DNA from: Serinicoccus hydrothermalis
Lineage (GTDB): Bacteria; Actinomycetota; Actinomycetes; Actinomycetales; Dermatophilaceae
NCBI RefSeq assembly: GCF_001685415.1
Contig: NZ_CP014989.1
Location: 1,612,001-1,676,000 of the forward strand
Length of the DNA stretch: 64,000 nucleotides
Direction of reading: 5' to 3'
The translations under genes and the position numbers were made by a program. Shown one piece after another: positions 54,111 to 62,733 of this stretch. Position 1 is the stretch's first letter. Each line of letters starts with the position of its first letter. The notes beneath the pieces were generated by a model. It did not search any database, was not told the origin of the DNA, and worked only from the letters and a program-made list of their open reading frames with translations.

Positions 54111-55553
54111 TCAGCCGTAGGGATCGCCGCAGCCGCCTCCCTGCTCCCACCCGGTCACCCCGGGCACGTCCTCGGGGTCGTCCCCCGGCCTGGCGTTGCC
54201 GAGCAGCACCCGGGTGAGCTCTTCGTGCCCGGCGAGCAGGCCGTCGAGGGCGCTGCGCAGGTGCTCGTCCCCGGGCTCCTCACCGGCCATCGCGGCGGCC
54301 AGCACGGCGCGGCGCACGAGCTCCTTGACGAAGGAGGCGGTCATCCCCTCGGTGCGGCGGGCCGCCTCGGCGAGCGCCTCGTCCCCGAGGTCCAGCCCGC
54401 CCTGGTAGAGCTCGAGCAGCCGGCGGCGCCCGGCCTCGTCCGGCAGCGGGATCTCGACCGCCAGGTCCACCCGCCCCGGCCGCTGCACCAGCGCCCGCTC
54501 CAGCGCCTGGGCGCGGTTGGTGGTGAGCAGGAAGGTCACGTCGGCGTCGGCGTCGAGCCCGTCCATCGCGTCGAGCACCTCGAAGAGCAGCGGCCGGCCG
54601 CTGGGGCCCATGCCCCGGTCCTCGGCGACGAGGTCGCAGTCCTCCAGCACGACCACCGCCGGCTGCAGCGCACGGGCGAGCGAGGCCGCCAGCGAGATGT
54701 AGCCCAGGGACTCCCCCGCGAGCACGACGACCGTGTGACCGGGGTTGCGGGAGATGAGGTGGCGGACGGTGTGCGTCTTGCCCGTGCCCGGCGGGCCGTG
54801 CAGCAGCAGGCCCCGCTTGAGGTGCTGGCCGTGCCGCCGCAACGTGTCGGCGTGCTCGGCGATGCCGCTGACGTGCCCGGCGATCCGCGCCAGCGACCCC
54901 GGCGGCAGGATCACCTCGTCCTCGCCCACCTCCGGGCGCGGCAGGAAGGTGACCCCCTGCGCCTCCGGGCCGTAGCCGGAGGACTCGAAGGCGATGACCT
55001 GCCCGCGCAGCACGCTGCGCTCCAGCGCCACCTCGCGCAGCTCGTCCAGCAGCGCGGCCCGGGTGTCCTCGTCGGCGCAGATCACCTCCAGGGAGCCCGT
55101 GTCCCGGCCGTACTGCCGGTTGCTCCTGCGCTGCATGACGACCACGGGGTGGCCGGCATACCGGAAGAGGCGCAGCCCGAGGCCGATCGCCCGCCGGTGC
55201 TCGGTCGGACCCACCGCCACGGAGGCGTAGTCGACCTGGCCCACGACACCCTGGCCGTGCCCGCCGCCGACGAGATCGCCCAGCGAGACGTGGTGCCGCA
55301 TGTCACCGCCGCCCACGCCGAGCTCGGCCGACTCCGGGTCGCGCCCGGCGACCTCCGCCAGCGCGACGTCCCAGTCGGCATACCGGTGGTTCATCACCTC
55401 CTCGGTGACCACGGCGATCTCGGCCACCGGCGCGCCGAGGTATGCCGTCAGCCGGTCGGCGAGCGGCTCACCGCTCGCCGCCCCCATGGCGCGGTGCGAC
55501 AGCTCCACCGCCTGGGTGAAGGTGCGCAGGAACTCCCTGACGTCGTCGTCCAT
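54111..55553 (-). CDS. AAA-family ATPase of unknown role
   Basis: About 480 residues. Residues 1-225 form an N-terminal domain with no clear assignment (MDDDVREFLRTFTQAVELSH). The AAA module has Walker [15 protein letters not shown] (near 252), Walker B VVVLEDCDLVAEDRG, with Asp-Cys-Asp instead of the usual DE(I)D, sensor-1 LLTTNRAQ, and the arginine finger RPGRVDLAV. Overall it resembles Vps4/ClpX-like single-AAA proteins and stand-alone actinobacterial ATPases. Its partner is unknown. Convergent with the phosphoesterase across 13 bp containing a CTGAG..CTCAG dyad. Confidence 0.85.
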   Translation of the reverse strand: MDDDVREFLRTFTQAVELSHRAMGAASGEPLADRLTAYLGAPVAEIAVVTEEVMNHRYADWDVALAEVAGRDPESAELGVGGGDMRHHVSLGDLVGGGHGQGVVGQVDYASVAVGPTEHRRAIGLGLRLFRYAGHPVVVMQRRSNRQYGRDTGSLEVICADEDTRAALLDELREVALERSVLRGQVIAFESSGYGPEAQGVTFLPRPEVGEDEVILPPGSLARIAGHVSGIAEHADTLRRHGQHLKRGLLLHGPPGTGKTHTVRHLISRNPGHTVVVLAGESLGYISLAASLARALQPAVVVLEDCDLVAEDRGMGPSGRPLLFEVLDAMDGLDADADVTFLLTTNRAQALERALVQRPGRVDLAVEIPLPDEAGRRRLLELYQGGLDLGDEALAEAARRTEGMTASFVKELVRRAVLAAAMAGEEPGDEHLRSALDGLLAGHEELTRVLLGNARPGDDPEDVPGVTGWEQGGGCGDPYG

Positions 55554-55617
55554 GGCCCCACCCTAGGATCGGCCACCGACGACCCCCACGGATTTAGCCA
55601 CGGCCCTGGCCGTGGGC

Positions 55618-55623
55618 TATCCT
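55618..55623 (+). promoter_or_regulatory. -10 TATCCT of tRNA-Pro
   Basis: Identical to the tRNA-Thr -10. The expected -35 position (55595-55600) reads TAGCCA, a poor match; a GGCC-rich dyad (55595-55619) overlaps it. Confidence 0.4.
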
Positions 55624-55665
55624 TGCGGACGCTGCGTGCGGCCTTTCGGGCCCGCGCACGAGCCA

Positions 55666-55741
<76 letters not shown>

Positions 55742-55750
55742 CATCGCATA

Positions 55751-55785
55751 CCGGCCCTGACCAGCACAGACACGGTCAGGGCCGG
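55751..55785 (+). terminator. 12-bp terminator after tRNA-Pro
   Basis: CCGGCCCTGACC pairs perfectly with GGTCAGGGCCGG around an 11-nt loop, then TCCTGCT. Confidence 0.8.
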
Positions 55786-55806
55786 TCCTGCTCCCGCCCA
55801 CCGATC

Positions 55807-55812
55807 TAGAGT
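55807..55812 (+). promoter_or_regulatory. -10 hexamer TAGAGT of the hydrolase gene (leaderless)
   Basis: TAGAGT ends 6 nt before ATG 55819; no -35 recognised. Confidence 0.4.
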
Positions 55813-55818
55813 TCGGCC

Positions 55819-56835
55819 ATGGCGACGTGGCGGCCGGACGTGCTGGGGGCACCCTTCGAGCAGCTCACCCTCGCCCTCGGCGTGGACGGGCTGCACGGGC
55901 CGCTCGTGGCCACCCTGGTGCGCCGGCTCCCCGAGCCGGCCCCGGATCCGCTGCTGCCGGACGTGGACGTCCTCTACGTCCACGGCTGGAGCGACTACTT
56001 CTTCCAGACCGAGCTCGCGGACTTCTGGACCGGGCTCGGTGCCCGCTTCTTCGCCCTGGACCTGCGCCGCTACGGCCGCAGCCTGCGGCCCGAGCAGGCC
56101 CCGGGTTTCGTGGAGTCCCTGGACGACTACGACGCTGACATCGCCGCCGCGCTCGACACCATCGCCGCGGACGCGCCCGGCCCCCGCCGGATCGTCCTGC
56201 TCGGCCACTCCACCGGCGGCCTGACGCTCACCCTCTGGGCGGCGCGCCACCCGGGACGGTGCGCGGCCGTCGTCCTCAACTCCCCGTGGCTCGAGCTGCA
56301 GGTCGGGCGCGTGGGTCGGCGTGCGGTGGCGCCCCTCCTCGGGCTGCGCGCCCGCAACGACCCGCGCCAGACCGGGCTGAGCCTGGACCTGGGGCACTAC
56401 ACGCAGGCGCAGCGCGTCATCGGGTCCCTGCCGCCCGCCCACCTCCCGGCAGAGTGGCGACCGGAGCGCGGCTTCGCGCCCCGCCTCGCCTGGGGCAGCG
56501 CCATCCTCGACGGCCACCAGCGCATCGCCCGGGGTCAGGTCGACCTCGACTGCCCGGTGCTCGTCCTGCTGTCCACGCGGTCCACCTCGCCGTTCACCTG
56601 GAGCGCGGCCACGACGGCCGCCGACTCGGTCCTCACCGTGGAGGAGATCGCCTACGCCGCGACCCGGGTCGGGCACTACGTCACGCTGGCCCGGGTCGCC
56701 CACGCCGTGCACGACGTCTTCCTCTCCCTGCCGACGCCGAGGGCGCAGGCCTATGCCGTGCTGCGGCGCTGGACGCTCGCCCACCTGGGGCACTCCCCGA
56801 CGGAGGAATGTCGCCTCACCCCTACGGGTTGCTAA
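55819..56835 (+). CDS. alpha/beta hydrolase
   Basis: Cytoplasmic alpha/beta hydrolase of 338 residues. Oxyanion strand YVHGWSDYFFQTELADFW, DLRRYGRSLRPE, nucleophile elbow LLGHSTGGLTLTLWAARHP (Ser in GHSTG), acid and His regions in VLVLLSTRSTSPF and VAHAVHDVFLSL. Substrate unknown (lysophospholipase or esterase class). It ends at 56835 with its stop codon overlapping the -10 of the mrp leader. Confidence 0.88.
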   Translation: MATWRPDVLGAPFEQLTLALGVDGLHGPLVATLVRRLPEPAPDPLLPDVDVLYVHGWSDYFFQTELADFWTGLGARFFALDLRRYGRSLRPEQAPGFVESLDDYDADIAAALDTIAADAPGPRRIVLLGHSTGGLTLTLWAARHPGRCAAVVLNSPWLELQVGRVGRRAVAPLLGLRARNDPRQTGLSLDLGHYTQAQRVIGSLPPAHLPAEWRPERGFAPRLAWGSAILDGHQRIARGQVDLDCPVLVLLSTRSTSPFTWSAATTAADSVLTVEEIAYAATRVGHYVTLARVAHAVHDVFLSLPTPRAQAYAVLRRWTLAHLGHSPTEECRLTPTGC

Positions 56836-56838
56836 TCT
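56830..56838 (+). promoter_or_regulatory. extended -10 of the mrp operon
   Basis: TGC followed directly by TAATCT, an extended -10; 7 nt separate it from ATG 56846 of the leader ORF. Confidence 0.5.
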
Positions 56839-56845
56839 GGCCCGC

Positions 56846-56908
56846 ATGTCCCGCCCGGCTCACCGCTGCGACCGCAGCAGCGGCGCGTCCAGGGCGGGCC
56901 GCCGATGA
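56846..56908 (+). CDS. possible 20-residue leader ORF coupled to mrpA
   Basis: ATG 56846 opens 20 codons (MSRPAHRCDRSSGASRAGRR) whose TGA overlaps the mrpA start as ATGA. The ATG lies 7 nt after the extended -10, so the message would begin on this codon. The peptide is basic with one Cys and six Arg (CGC, AGG, CGC, CGA codons). It may only serve to bring ribosomes to mrpA, whose own ribosome site (AGGGCGGG) is weak. Confidence 0.4.
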   Translation: MSRPAHRCDRSSGASRAGRR

Positions 56909-59889
56909 GTCTGCTCTGGACGCTGATCATCTCCGCGGTGACCGTCCTCGCGACCTTCCCGCTCACCAGACTGCTCGGTCGGCACGCCGGCTGGCCGATC
57001 GCGGCGCTCTACCTCGCCGCGGCGGGGGCATACTGGCCCGCCGCCCGTGAGGTCATGCACCACGGCACCGTCGAGTGGTCGATGCCCTGGGTGCCCACGC
57101 TCGGCCTCGAGCTGTCGCTGCGCGCCGACGGCCTGGGCACCGTCTTCACCTTCATCGCCCTGGTCATCGGGGCGGTCGTGCTCGCCTACTCCACGGCCTA
57201 CCTCCAGCCCGGGCGCAACCTCACCTTCTACTTCTACATGGCGATGTTCACCGTCTCCATGGTCGGGCTGGTGCTGGCGGACGACCTCATCCTGCTCTTC
57301 CTGTGCTGGGAGCTCACCTCGCTCGCCAGCTTCTTCCTCATCGCCCGCTCCGGGTATGCCGGTGAGGCCGCCTCGATGCGCACCCTGCTCATCACCTTCC
57401 TCGGCGGGCTCGGGCTGCTCGCGGCGGTCACGGCGATCATCGTCCGCACCGGCACGACCACGCTGTCCGAGGCGCTGGCGCACGAGGTGTGGGACACCAG
57501 CCCCGGCTTCACCGCGACCGTGGCGCTGCTCGTCATCCTCGCGGCCTTCACCAAGTCGGCGCAGTTCCCCTTCCACGTCTGGCTGCCGGACGCCATGGCC
57601 GCCGCGACCCCGGTCAGCGCCTACCTGCACGCCGCCGCGGTCGTCAAGGCCGGCATCTTCCTGCTCATGCGCTTCTCCCCGGCCTTCCACGACGTGCCGG
57701 TGTGGAACGTCCTGCTCATCACGACCGGCCTGGTCACCTGCGGGATCGGCGGCTGGTTCGCGCTGCAGAAGACCGACCTCAAGAAGCTCATGGCCTACTC
57801 CACGGTCAGCCAGCTGGGGCTCATCGTCGCGACGATCGGCGTCGGCACGGAGTATGCCCTCGCCGCCGCGATCCTGCACGTCATCGCGCACGCGCTCTTC
57901 AAGTCCGGGCTGTTCATGATGGTCGGCGTCGTCGACCACGCCACCGGGACCCGCGACGTGCGCCGCATGCCGGTGCTCTCCTCCGCGATGCCGCTCGCGT
58001 TCTGGGTGACCGTACTCGGGTGCGCCTCCATGGCCGGGGTGCCGCCGATGCTCGGCTTCGTCTCCAAGGAGAGCATCCTCACCGCCATGCGCGAGGCGCC
58101 CGGCGGGACGGTCGCCGCCTGGGCCGCCTTCCTCGGCGTCGCCCTCACCGCGGTCCTCACCTTCGCCTACTGCGCCAAGATCGTCTTCAACGGCTTCTAC
58201 GACGGTCGCGGCCAGGCCAAGTGGCCCGAGGACCGGCCGCTGCACACCACGCCGTGGGCGCTGGGCACCTTCGCCGCCATCCCCATCGTCGTCGGGCTGC
58301 CGCTGGCCTTCGTCGTGGGCGCCCTCGACACCCCGGTCGGCCGGGCCACCGCCGCGATGCTGCCCGTCGACGCCGAGGAGCCGCACCCGCACCTGGCGCT
58401 CTGGCACGGTCTCAACCTCGAGCTGTTCACCTCGCTGGCCATCATCGCCGTGGGTGTCTTCATCATCCTGCGGCGACGCTTCTTCTTCCCGGCGCGCGAG
58501 CACGACACCTTCTCCTTCGACGGCGCGGACGTCATCAGGGTCATCAACGACACCGCGGCGGAGTTCGGGAAGTCCCTGTCCATGCTCGTCCGGGCGGACA
58601 ACCCGACGCGGCACGTGGCGGTGCAGTTCGTCGCGCTCGCCGCGCTGGTGCTGGGCGGGGTCGCCGTCCTGGTCTCCGGGGACCACCTGCTGCCCATCCA
58701 GGACGGCCTGGTCAGCCCGGTCGACATCGTCGTCATGGTCATCATCGCGATCGCCGTCGGTGTCCTGTGCCGCGCGAACTCGCGCCTGGCCGCCGTGGTC
58801 GCGCTGTCCACGGTCGGCGCCGCCGTCACGGTGCAGATCTTCGCGCTCGGCGCGCCCGACGTCGGCATGACCCAGCTGCTCGTCGAGGCCCTCACCGTCC
58901 TCATGATCATGCTCGTGCTGCAGCGCCTGCCGCAGACCTTCGGCCGCGGGCCGCGCTGGGGCCACAAGGCGGCCCTGCTGCTCGCCGTCGTCGGCGGCCT
59001 CTCGGCGGGCCTGGCCACCTGGGCCCTGACCGGCCGGCGCGACCGCAGCGACATCGCCCTCTACTACCTCGAGGAGGGCCCGGTCGAGACCGGCGGCGAC
59101 AACGTCGTCAACACCATCCTCGTGGAGTTCCGCGCCCTGGACACCTTCGGCGAGCTCACCGTCCTCGGCATGGCCGCGGTCGCCATGGTCGCCATCATCT
59201 CGACGGTCCGCGACAAGTACCTCGACCCGCCGCCGGAGGCCGACCGCAACTACGTGCCGCCGCCCGAGGTGCCGCTGCGCGAGCGCGGCTCGACGGCATA
59301 CCGCGCCGTCACCGAGGCCTGGGGCAACGCGGTGCCGATGCAGCTGCTCGTGCGCGTCACCGCCCCGCTGCTCGCGATCATCTCGGCGATCCTCTTCATC
59401 CGCGGGCACAACTCCCCTGGCGGTGGCTTCATCGCGGCCCTGGTCGGGTCCTCGATCGTCGCGCTCATCTACCTCGCCACCTCGCGCGACCGCATGGTGG
59501 GCCCGCCGCGGCTCCCGCTGCGTCTCGTCGCGATCGGCGTGCTCATCGCCGTGGCGACCGGCGTGCTCGGCCTCGTCGGCCACGTGTCCTTCCTCGAGCC
59601 GCTGCACACCTACATCGGCAGCTACAAGCTCATCTCGCCGATGGCCTTCGACCTCGGCGTCTACCTCGCCGTCCTGGGCCTGGTCATGGAGGCCTTCAAC
59701 CTGCTCGGCGCCACCGGCGGCGAGGGCACCCGCGAGCGCGCCGACGAGGCGATCGAGGGCGAGATCGGCGGCCCGATGGACACCTCCCGCGGCGAGCGGT
59801 ATGCCGAGACCCGCCTCGGGATCCCCGGGCGCGGCTCCACCTACCTGCAGCAGGACCTGCCACCACGCAAGGGAGGTGACCGCGAGTGA
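56905..59889 (+). CDS. mrpA: Na+/H+ antiporter subunit A (MrpA, including MrpB-like domain)
   Basis: Largest subunit of the Mrp antiporter, 994 residues. An ND5-like core with ion-pathway Glu136 (LCWELTSLASFFL) and Lys248 (AAAVVKAGIFLLMR) is followed at about 600-680 by the MrpA-specific block ALGAPDVGMTQLLVEALTVL and at 815-940 by an MrpB-like domain (FIRGHNSPGGGFIAALVGSS, SPMAFDLGVYLAVLGLVMEA), so no separate mrpB is needed. Starts ATGA-coupled to the leader ORF and ends GTGA-coupled to mrpC. Confidence 0.96.
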   Translation: MSLLWTLIISAVTVLATFPLTRLLGRHAGWPIAALYLAAAGAYWPAAREVMHHGTVEWSMPWVPTLGLELSLRADGLGTVFTFIALVIGAVVLAYSTAYLQPGRNLTFYFYMAMFTVSMVGLVLADDLILLFLCWELTSLASFFLIARSGYAGEAASMRTLLITFLGGLGLLAAVTAIIVRTGTTTLSEALAHEVWDTSPGFTATVALLVILAAFTKSAQFPFHVWLPDAMAAATPVSAYLHAAAVVKAGIFLLMRFSPAFHDVPVWNVLLITTGLVTCGIGGWFALQKTDLKKLMAYSTVSQLGLIVATIGVGTEYALAAAILHVIAHALFKSGLFMMVGVVDHATGTRDVRRMPVLSSAMPLAFWVTVLGCASMAGVPPMLGFVSKESILTAMREAPGGTVAAWAAFLGVALTAVLTFAYCAKIVFNGFYDGRGQAKWPEDRPLHTTPWALGTFAAIPIVVGLPLAFVVGALDTPVGRATAAMLPVDAEEPHPHLALWHGLNLELFTSLAIIAVGVFIILRRRFFFPAREHDTFSFDGADVIRVINDTAAEFGKSLSMLVRADNPTRHVAVQFVALAALVLGGVAVLVSGDHLLPIQDGLVSPVDIVVMVIIAIAVGVLCRANSRLAAVVALSTVGAAVTVQIFALGAPDVGMTQLLVEALTVLMIMLVLQRLPQTFGRGPRWGHKAALLLAVVGGLSAGLATWALTGRRDRSDIALYYLEEGPVETGGDNVVNTILVEFRALDTFGELTVLGMAAVAMVAIISTVRDKYLDPPPEADRNYVPPPEVPLRERGSTAYRAVTEAWGNAVPMQLLVRVTAPLLAIISAILFIRGHNSPGGGFIAALVGSSIVALIYLATSRDRMVGPPRLPLRLVAIGVLIAVATGVLGLVGHVSFLEPLHTYIGSYKLISPMAFDLGVYLAVLGLVMEAFNLLGATGGEGTRERADEAIEGEIGGPMDTSRGERYAETRLGIPGRGSTYLQQDLPPRKGGDRE

Positions 59890-60218
59890 TCCTGCCCATC
59901 ACCATCGGCGTCCTCACCGCGGGCGCGATCTACCTCATGCTCCAGCGCGGCATGGTCCGGATCATCTTCGGCCTGTCCCTGCTGGCGCACGCCGCCAACC
60001 TGCTCATCCTGTCCGCCGGCGTGACCGCGTGGCGTGGTGAGCCGCTGCCCAGCCGCACCGGGGTCGAGACGGCCGGTGACCCGCTGCCGCAGGCCTTCGT
60101 CCTGACCGCGATCGTCATCGCGCTCGCCGTCACCGTGCTCATGCTGGCCATGGCGGTCATCGGGCACAACGACGACACCAAGCGCATGCCCGAGACCGGG
60201 GAGACCCACCGCCGATGA
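59886..60218 (+). CDS. mrpC: Na+/H+ antiporter subunit C
   Basis: NuoK-like subunit of 110 residues with three TM helices: LPITIGVLTAGAIYLMLQRG, IIFGLSLLAHAANLLILSAG with the GLSLLxHAANLLIL signature, and LPQAFVLTAIVIALAVTVLM. GTG start overlapping the mrpA stop (GTGA); its own TGA overlaps the mrpD ATG. Confidence 0.95.
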   Translation: MILPITIGVLTAGAIYLMLQRGMVRIIFGLSLLAHAANLLILSAGVTAWRGEPLPSRTGVETAGDPLPQAFVLTAIVIALAVTVLMLAMAVIGHNDDTKRMPETGETHRR

Positions 60219-61732
60219 TCATGACCGCAGCCCTCCTCCCGCTGCTGGCCGCGATCCCCATCGCGGCGGCCGCGGCCACCGTGCTCTGGCGCAACCCGGT
60301 GTGGCAGCGCATCTGGCTGCTGGGCATACCCGTGCTCACCGGGGCGGCCGGGCTGGACCTGCTGATCCAGCACCGGGAGACCCCCGTGCTCGCGGAGAAC
60401 GTCGGGGCCTTCGTCCCGGGTGTCGCGATCCCGTTCGTCTCGGACACGTTCAGCGCGCTCATGATCCTGGTGACCTCGTTCACCGTGCTCATGTGCCTCA
60501 TCTTCATGACCTTCACGGGGGAGAGCAGCTACCGGCTGATGCCCCCGCTGGTGCTCATGCTGCTGGGCGGCGTCAACGGCGCCTTCCTCACCGGGGACCT
60601 GTTCAACCTCTTCGTCTTCGTCGAGGTCATGCTGCTGCCGAGCTACGCGCTCATCGCCGTGACCGGCACCTGGCGGCGGCTCGGGGTGGGCCGCACCTTC
60701 GTCGTGGTCAACCTGCTGACGAGCACGATCCTGCTCATCGGCGTGGGCCTGGTCTACGCGACCGCGGAGACGGTCAACCTGGCGCTGCTCGTCGGCGCGG
60801 GCAGCGACCCCCGCACGATGCTCAGCTCGGGGGTCGTGCTGCTGGCGCTCTCGATCAAGGCCGCGGTCGTCCCGATGCACACCTGGCTGCCGCGCAGCTA
60901 TCCCGCCACCTCCGCGGCGGTCATGGGCCTGTTCTCGGCGCTGCACACCAAGGTCGCGCTCTACGCGCTCTACCGCATCACCTCGACGCTCTACGAGGGC
61001 CAGCCGCCGTGGGTCATGGTGCTGGCGGTGCTCGTCGGGCTGTCCATCGTCGTGGGCTCCTACAGCACCTTCGGCGAGCGGGTCATGCGCCGCGCGCTCT
61101 CCTGGCAGATGGTCGCGGGAGTCGGCCACATCCTGCTCGGGCTGCTGCTCTTCACCCAGTTCTCGCTGGGCGCCGGCATCTTCTACATGATCCACCACAT
61201 CATCACCATGGGGGCGCTGATCCTCGGCGCCGGCGCGATCGAGCAGACCTACGGCTCCGGGCGCTACGAGCGGCTCTCCGGCATCATCCGGCGCGACCGG
61301 ATGCTCACGATCGGGTATGCCCTCGCGCTCATGTCGCTCATCGGCCTGCCCCCCAGCTCGGGCTTCTTCGGCAAGGTCGGGCTGGTCCAGGCCTCGGCCC
61401 AGGCCGGGGGTGCCTGGCAGGTGGTCTACATCACCCTCATCTGCGTCGGCGCGCTGGGCTCGCTGGTCGCGATGCAGCGGCTGTGGGTCGGCGTCTTCTG
61501 GGGCCCGGACATGGAGGACTACCGCCCCGACTCGCCGGAGACCGGGCGCGGACCCAAGACCCTGCTCACCGACGACGTGCGCGTGACCCCCCGGCTCATG
61601 GCCCCGATGGCGGTGCTCGTCGTGACCCAGCTGACGATGTTCGTGCTGGCCGGGCCGATCATGGAGATCACCACCCGGGCCGCCACCGGGCTGGTGGACC
61701 TCGCTCCCTACGTCGAGGCGGTGACCGGCTGA
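60215..61732 (+). CDS. mrpD: Na+/H+ antiporter subunit D
   Basis: ND2/ND4-like antiporter subunit of 505 residues, about 14 TM. Key Glu in LFVFVEVMLLPSYALIAV, Lys in ALSIKAAVVPMHTWLPRSYP, then ALHTKVALYALYRI and LPPSSGFFGKVGLVQASAQA. Four-base overlap with mrpC and TGATG junction with mrpE. Confidence 0.95.
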   Translation: MIMTAALLPLLAAIPIAAAAATVLWRNPVWQRIWLLGIPVLTGAAGLDLLIQHRETPVLAENVGAFVPGVAIPFVSDTFSALMILVTSFTVLMCLIFMTFTGESSYRLMPPLVLMLLGGVNGAFLTGDLFNLFVFVEVMLLPSYALIAVTGTWRRLGVGRTFVVVNLLTSTILLIGVGLVYATAETVNLALLVGAGSDPRTMLSSGVVLLALSIKAAVVPMHTWLPRSYPATSAAVMGLFSALHTKVALYALYRITSTLYEGQPPWVMVLAVLVGLSIVVGSYSTFGERVMRRALSWQMVAGVGHILLGLLLFTQFSLGAGIFYMIHHIITMGALILGAGAIEQTYGSGRYERLSGIIRRDRMLTIGYALALMSLIGLPPSSGFFGKVGLVQASAQAGGAWQVVYITLICVGALGSLVAMQRLWVGVFWGPDMEDYRPDSPETGRGPKTLLTDDVRVTPRLMAPMAVLVVTQLTMFVLAGPIMEITTRAATGLVDLAPYVEAVTG

Positions 61733-62109
61733 TGCTCAACCCCCTGCGCGCCGCCGTCTACGGCGGCTGGCTGGCCGGCGAGGTGATCCGGGGCGCGCTC
61801 CGGATCGGGGCCGACGTCGTCACCCCGGGCCTGCGCATGTCCCCGGCCATCGTCGAGCTCCCGCTGCACTGCGAGACGGACCTGGAGATCAGCACCATGG
61901 CCTCCTCCATCACCATCACGCCGGGCACGATCACCGTGGGCATCGCCCCGCGGACCGGCCACGCCCCGCCGACCCTCTACGTCCACGCGATCTACGGCCA
62001 CGACCGCGACGAGGTGATCGCCGAGCTGCGCGTCATGGAGCGGCACCTGCTCGTGATGACCCGGGGCCGCAGCGGCAGCGACCGGGCGATGGAGGTGGAG
62101 CCGTCGTGA
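61732..62109 (+). CDS. mrpE: Na+/H+ antiporter subunit E (short form)
   Basis: MrpE of 125 residues. The soluble ferredoxin-like part is typical: TASSITITPGTITV-like (TMASSITITPGTITVGIAPR), LYVHAIYGHDRDEVIAELRV, with RAAVYGGWLAGEVIRGALRI and MSPAIVELPLHCETDLE before it. The first two TM helices of the usual 158-170-residue MrpE are largely missing; only one short hydrophobic stretch (YGGWLAGEVIRG) remains. The ATG is fused to the mrpD stop (TGATG), so the shortness is not a start mistake. Confidence 0.9.
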   Translation: MLNPLRAAVYGGWLAGEVIRGALRIGADVVTPGLRMSPAIVELPLHCETDLEISTMASSITITPGTITVGIAPRTGHAPPTLYVHAIYGHDRDEVIAELRVMERHLLVMTRGRSGSDRAMEVEPS

Positions 62110-62366
62110 GCGTCATCGTGTGGACCGCCGTCGCGATCCTGCTGCTCGCGGCTGTCTTCGGGCTGGTCCGGGTCATGACCGCACGGGACGACGCCTCGGT
62201 CGCGGCCGTCAGCGACCTCATCTACTTCTGCGCGGTCGGGATCTTCCTCATGATCGGGATGGCGGCCGAGTCGATCGTCCTGCTCGACGTCGCGTCCCTG
62301 GCGGCGCTGGTGGGCATCCTCGCGACCGTCTCCCTGGCCCGCATCCTCACGAGGGGGCGCCGATGA
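62106..62366 (+). CDS. mrpF: Na+/H+ antiporter subunit F
   Basis: Small three-TM subunit of 86 residues: VIVWTAVAILLLAAVFGLVR, AVSDLIYFCAVGIFLMIGMA, LDVASLAALVGILATVSLAR. GTG start in GTGA overlap with mrpE; stop overlaps mrpG as ATGA. Confidence 0.94.
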   Translation: MSVIVWTAVAILLLAAVFGLVRVMTARDDASVAAVSDLIYFCAVGIFLMIGMAAESIVLLDVASLAALVGILATVSLARILTRGRR

Positions 62367-62701
62367 GCATCGTCCTGAGCATCCTCATCGGGGTGCTGTG
62401 CATCGGCGGCGCCCTCTTCGTGCTCATCAGCGCCTGGGCCATGCTCCGCGCCCGGGACGGGCTGTCCCGGATCAACGTCATGTCCGGCGCGACCGGCATG
62501 GGTATGCCGTGGATGGTCACCGGCGTCTACATCCACCACGTCTGGGTGCACGGCTTCAGCGTGGTCGACCTCATCAAGCTGTTCGTGGCGATCGCCGGCT
62601 TCATCATCCTCAGCTCGGTGGCCTCGAACTCGCTGGGCCGCGCGACCTACCGTTCCGGTGCCCCCCTGGACCCGGCGACGGACCCCAACGACCTGGCCTG
62701 A
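62363..62701 (+). CDS. mrpG: Na+/H+ antiporter subunit G
   Basis: Last subunit, 112 residues, three TM helices. MrpG landmarks: GGALFVLISAWAMLRARDGL, SRINVMSGATGMGMPWM and AIAGFIILSSVASNSLGRAT. The ATG overlaps the mrpF stop. It closes a six-gene operon in which every junction overlaps by one to four bases, securing equal expression. Confidence 0.95.
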   Translation: MSIVLSILIGVLCIGGALFVLISAWAMLRARDGLSRINVMSGATGMGMPWMVTGVYIHHVWVHGFSVVDLIKLFVAIAGFIILSSVASNSLGRATYRSGAPLDPATDPNDLA

Positions 62702-62733
62702 CGGCATACCCGCCGGACGGCCGGGTCGACGTC

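Noticed and set aside
56860-59607. A 915-codon minus-strand open frame opposite mrpA
   Set aside because: Its His/Asp/Arg-rich sequence is the reverse image of mrpA codons, without domains; mrpA is unmistakable.
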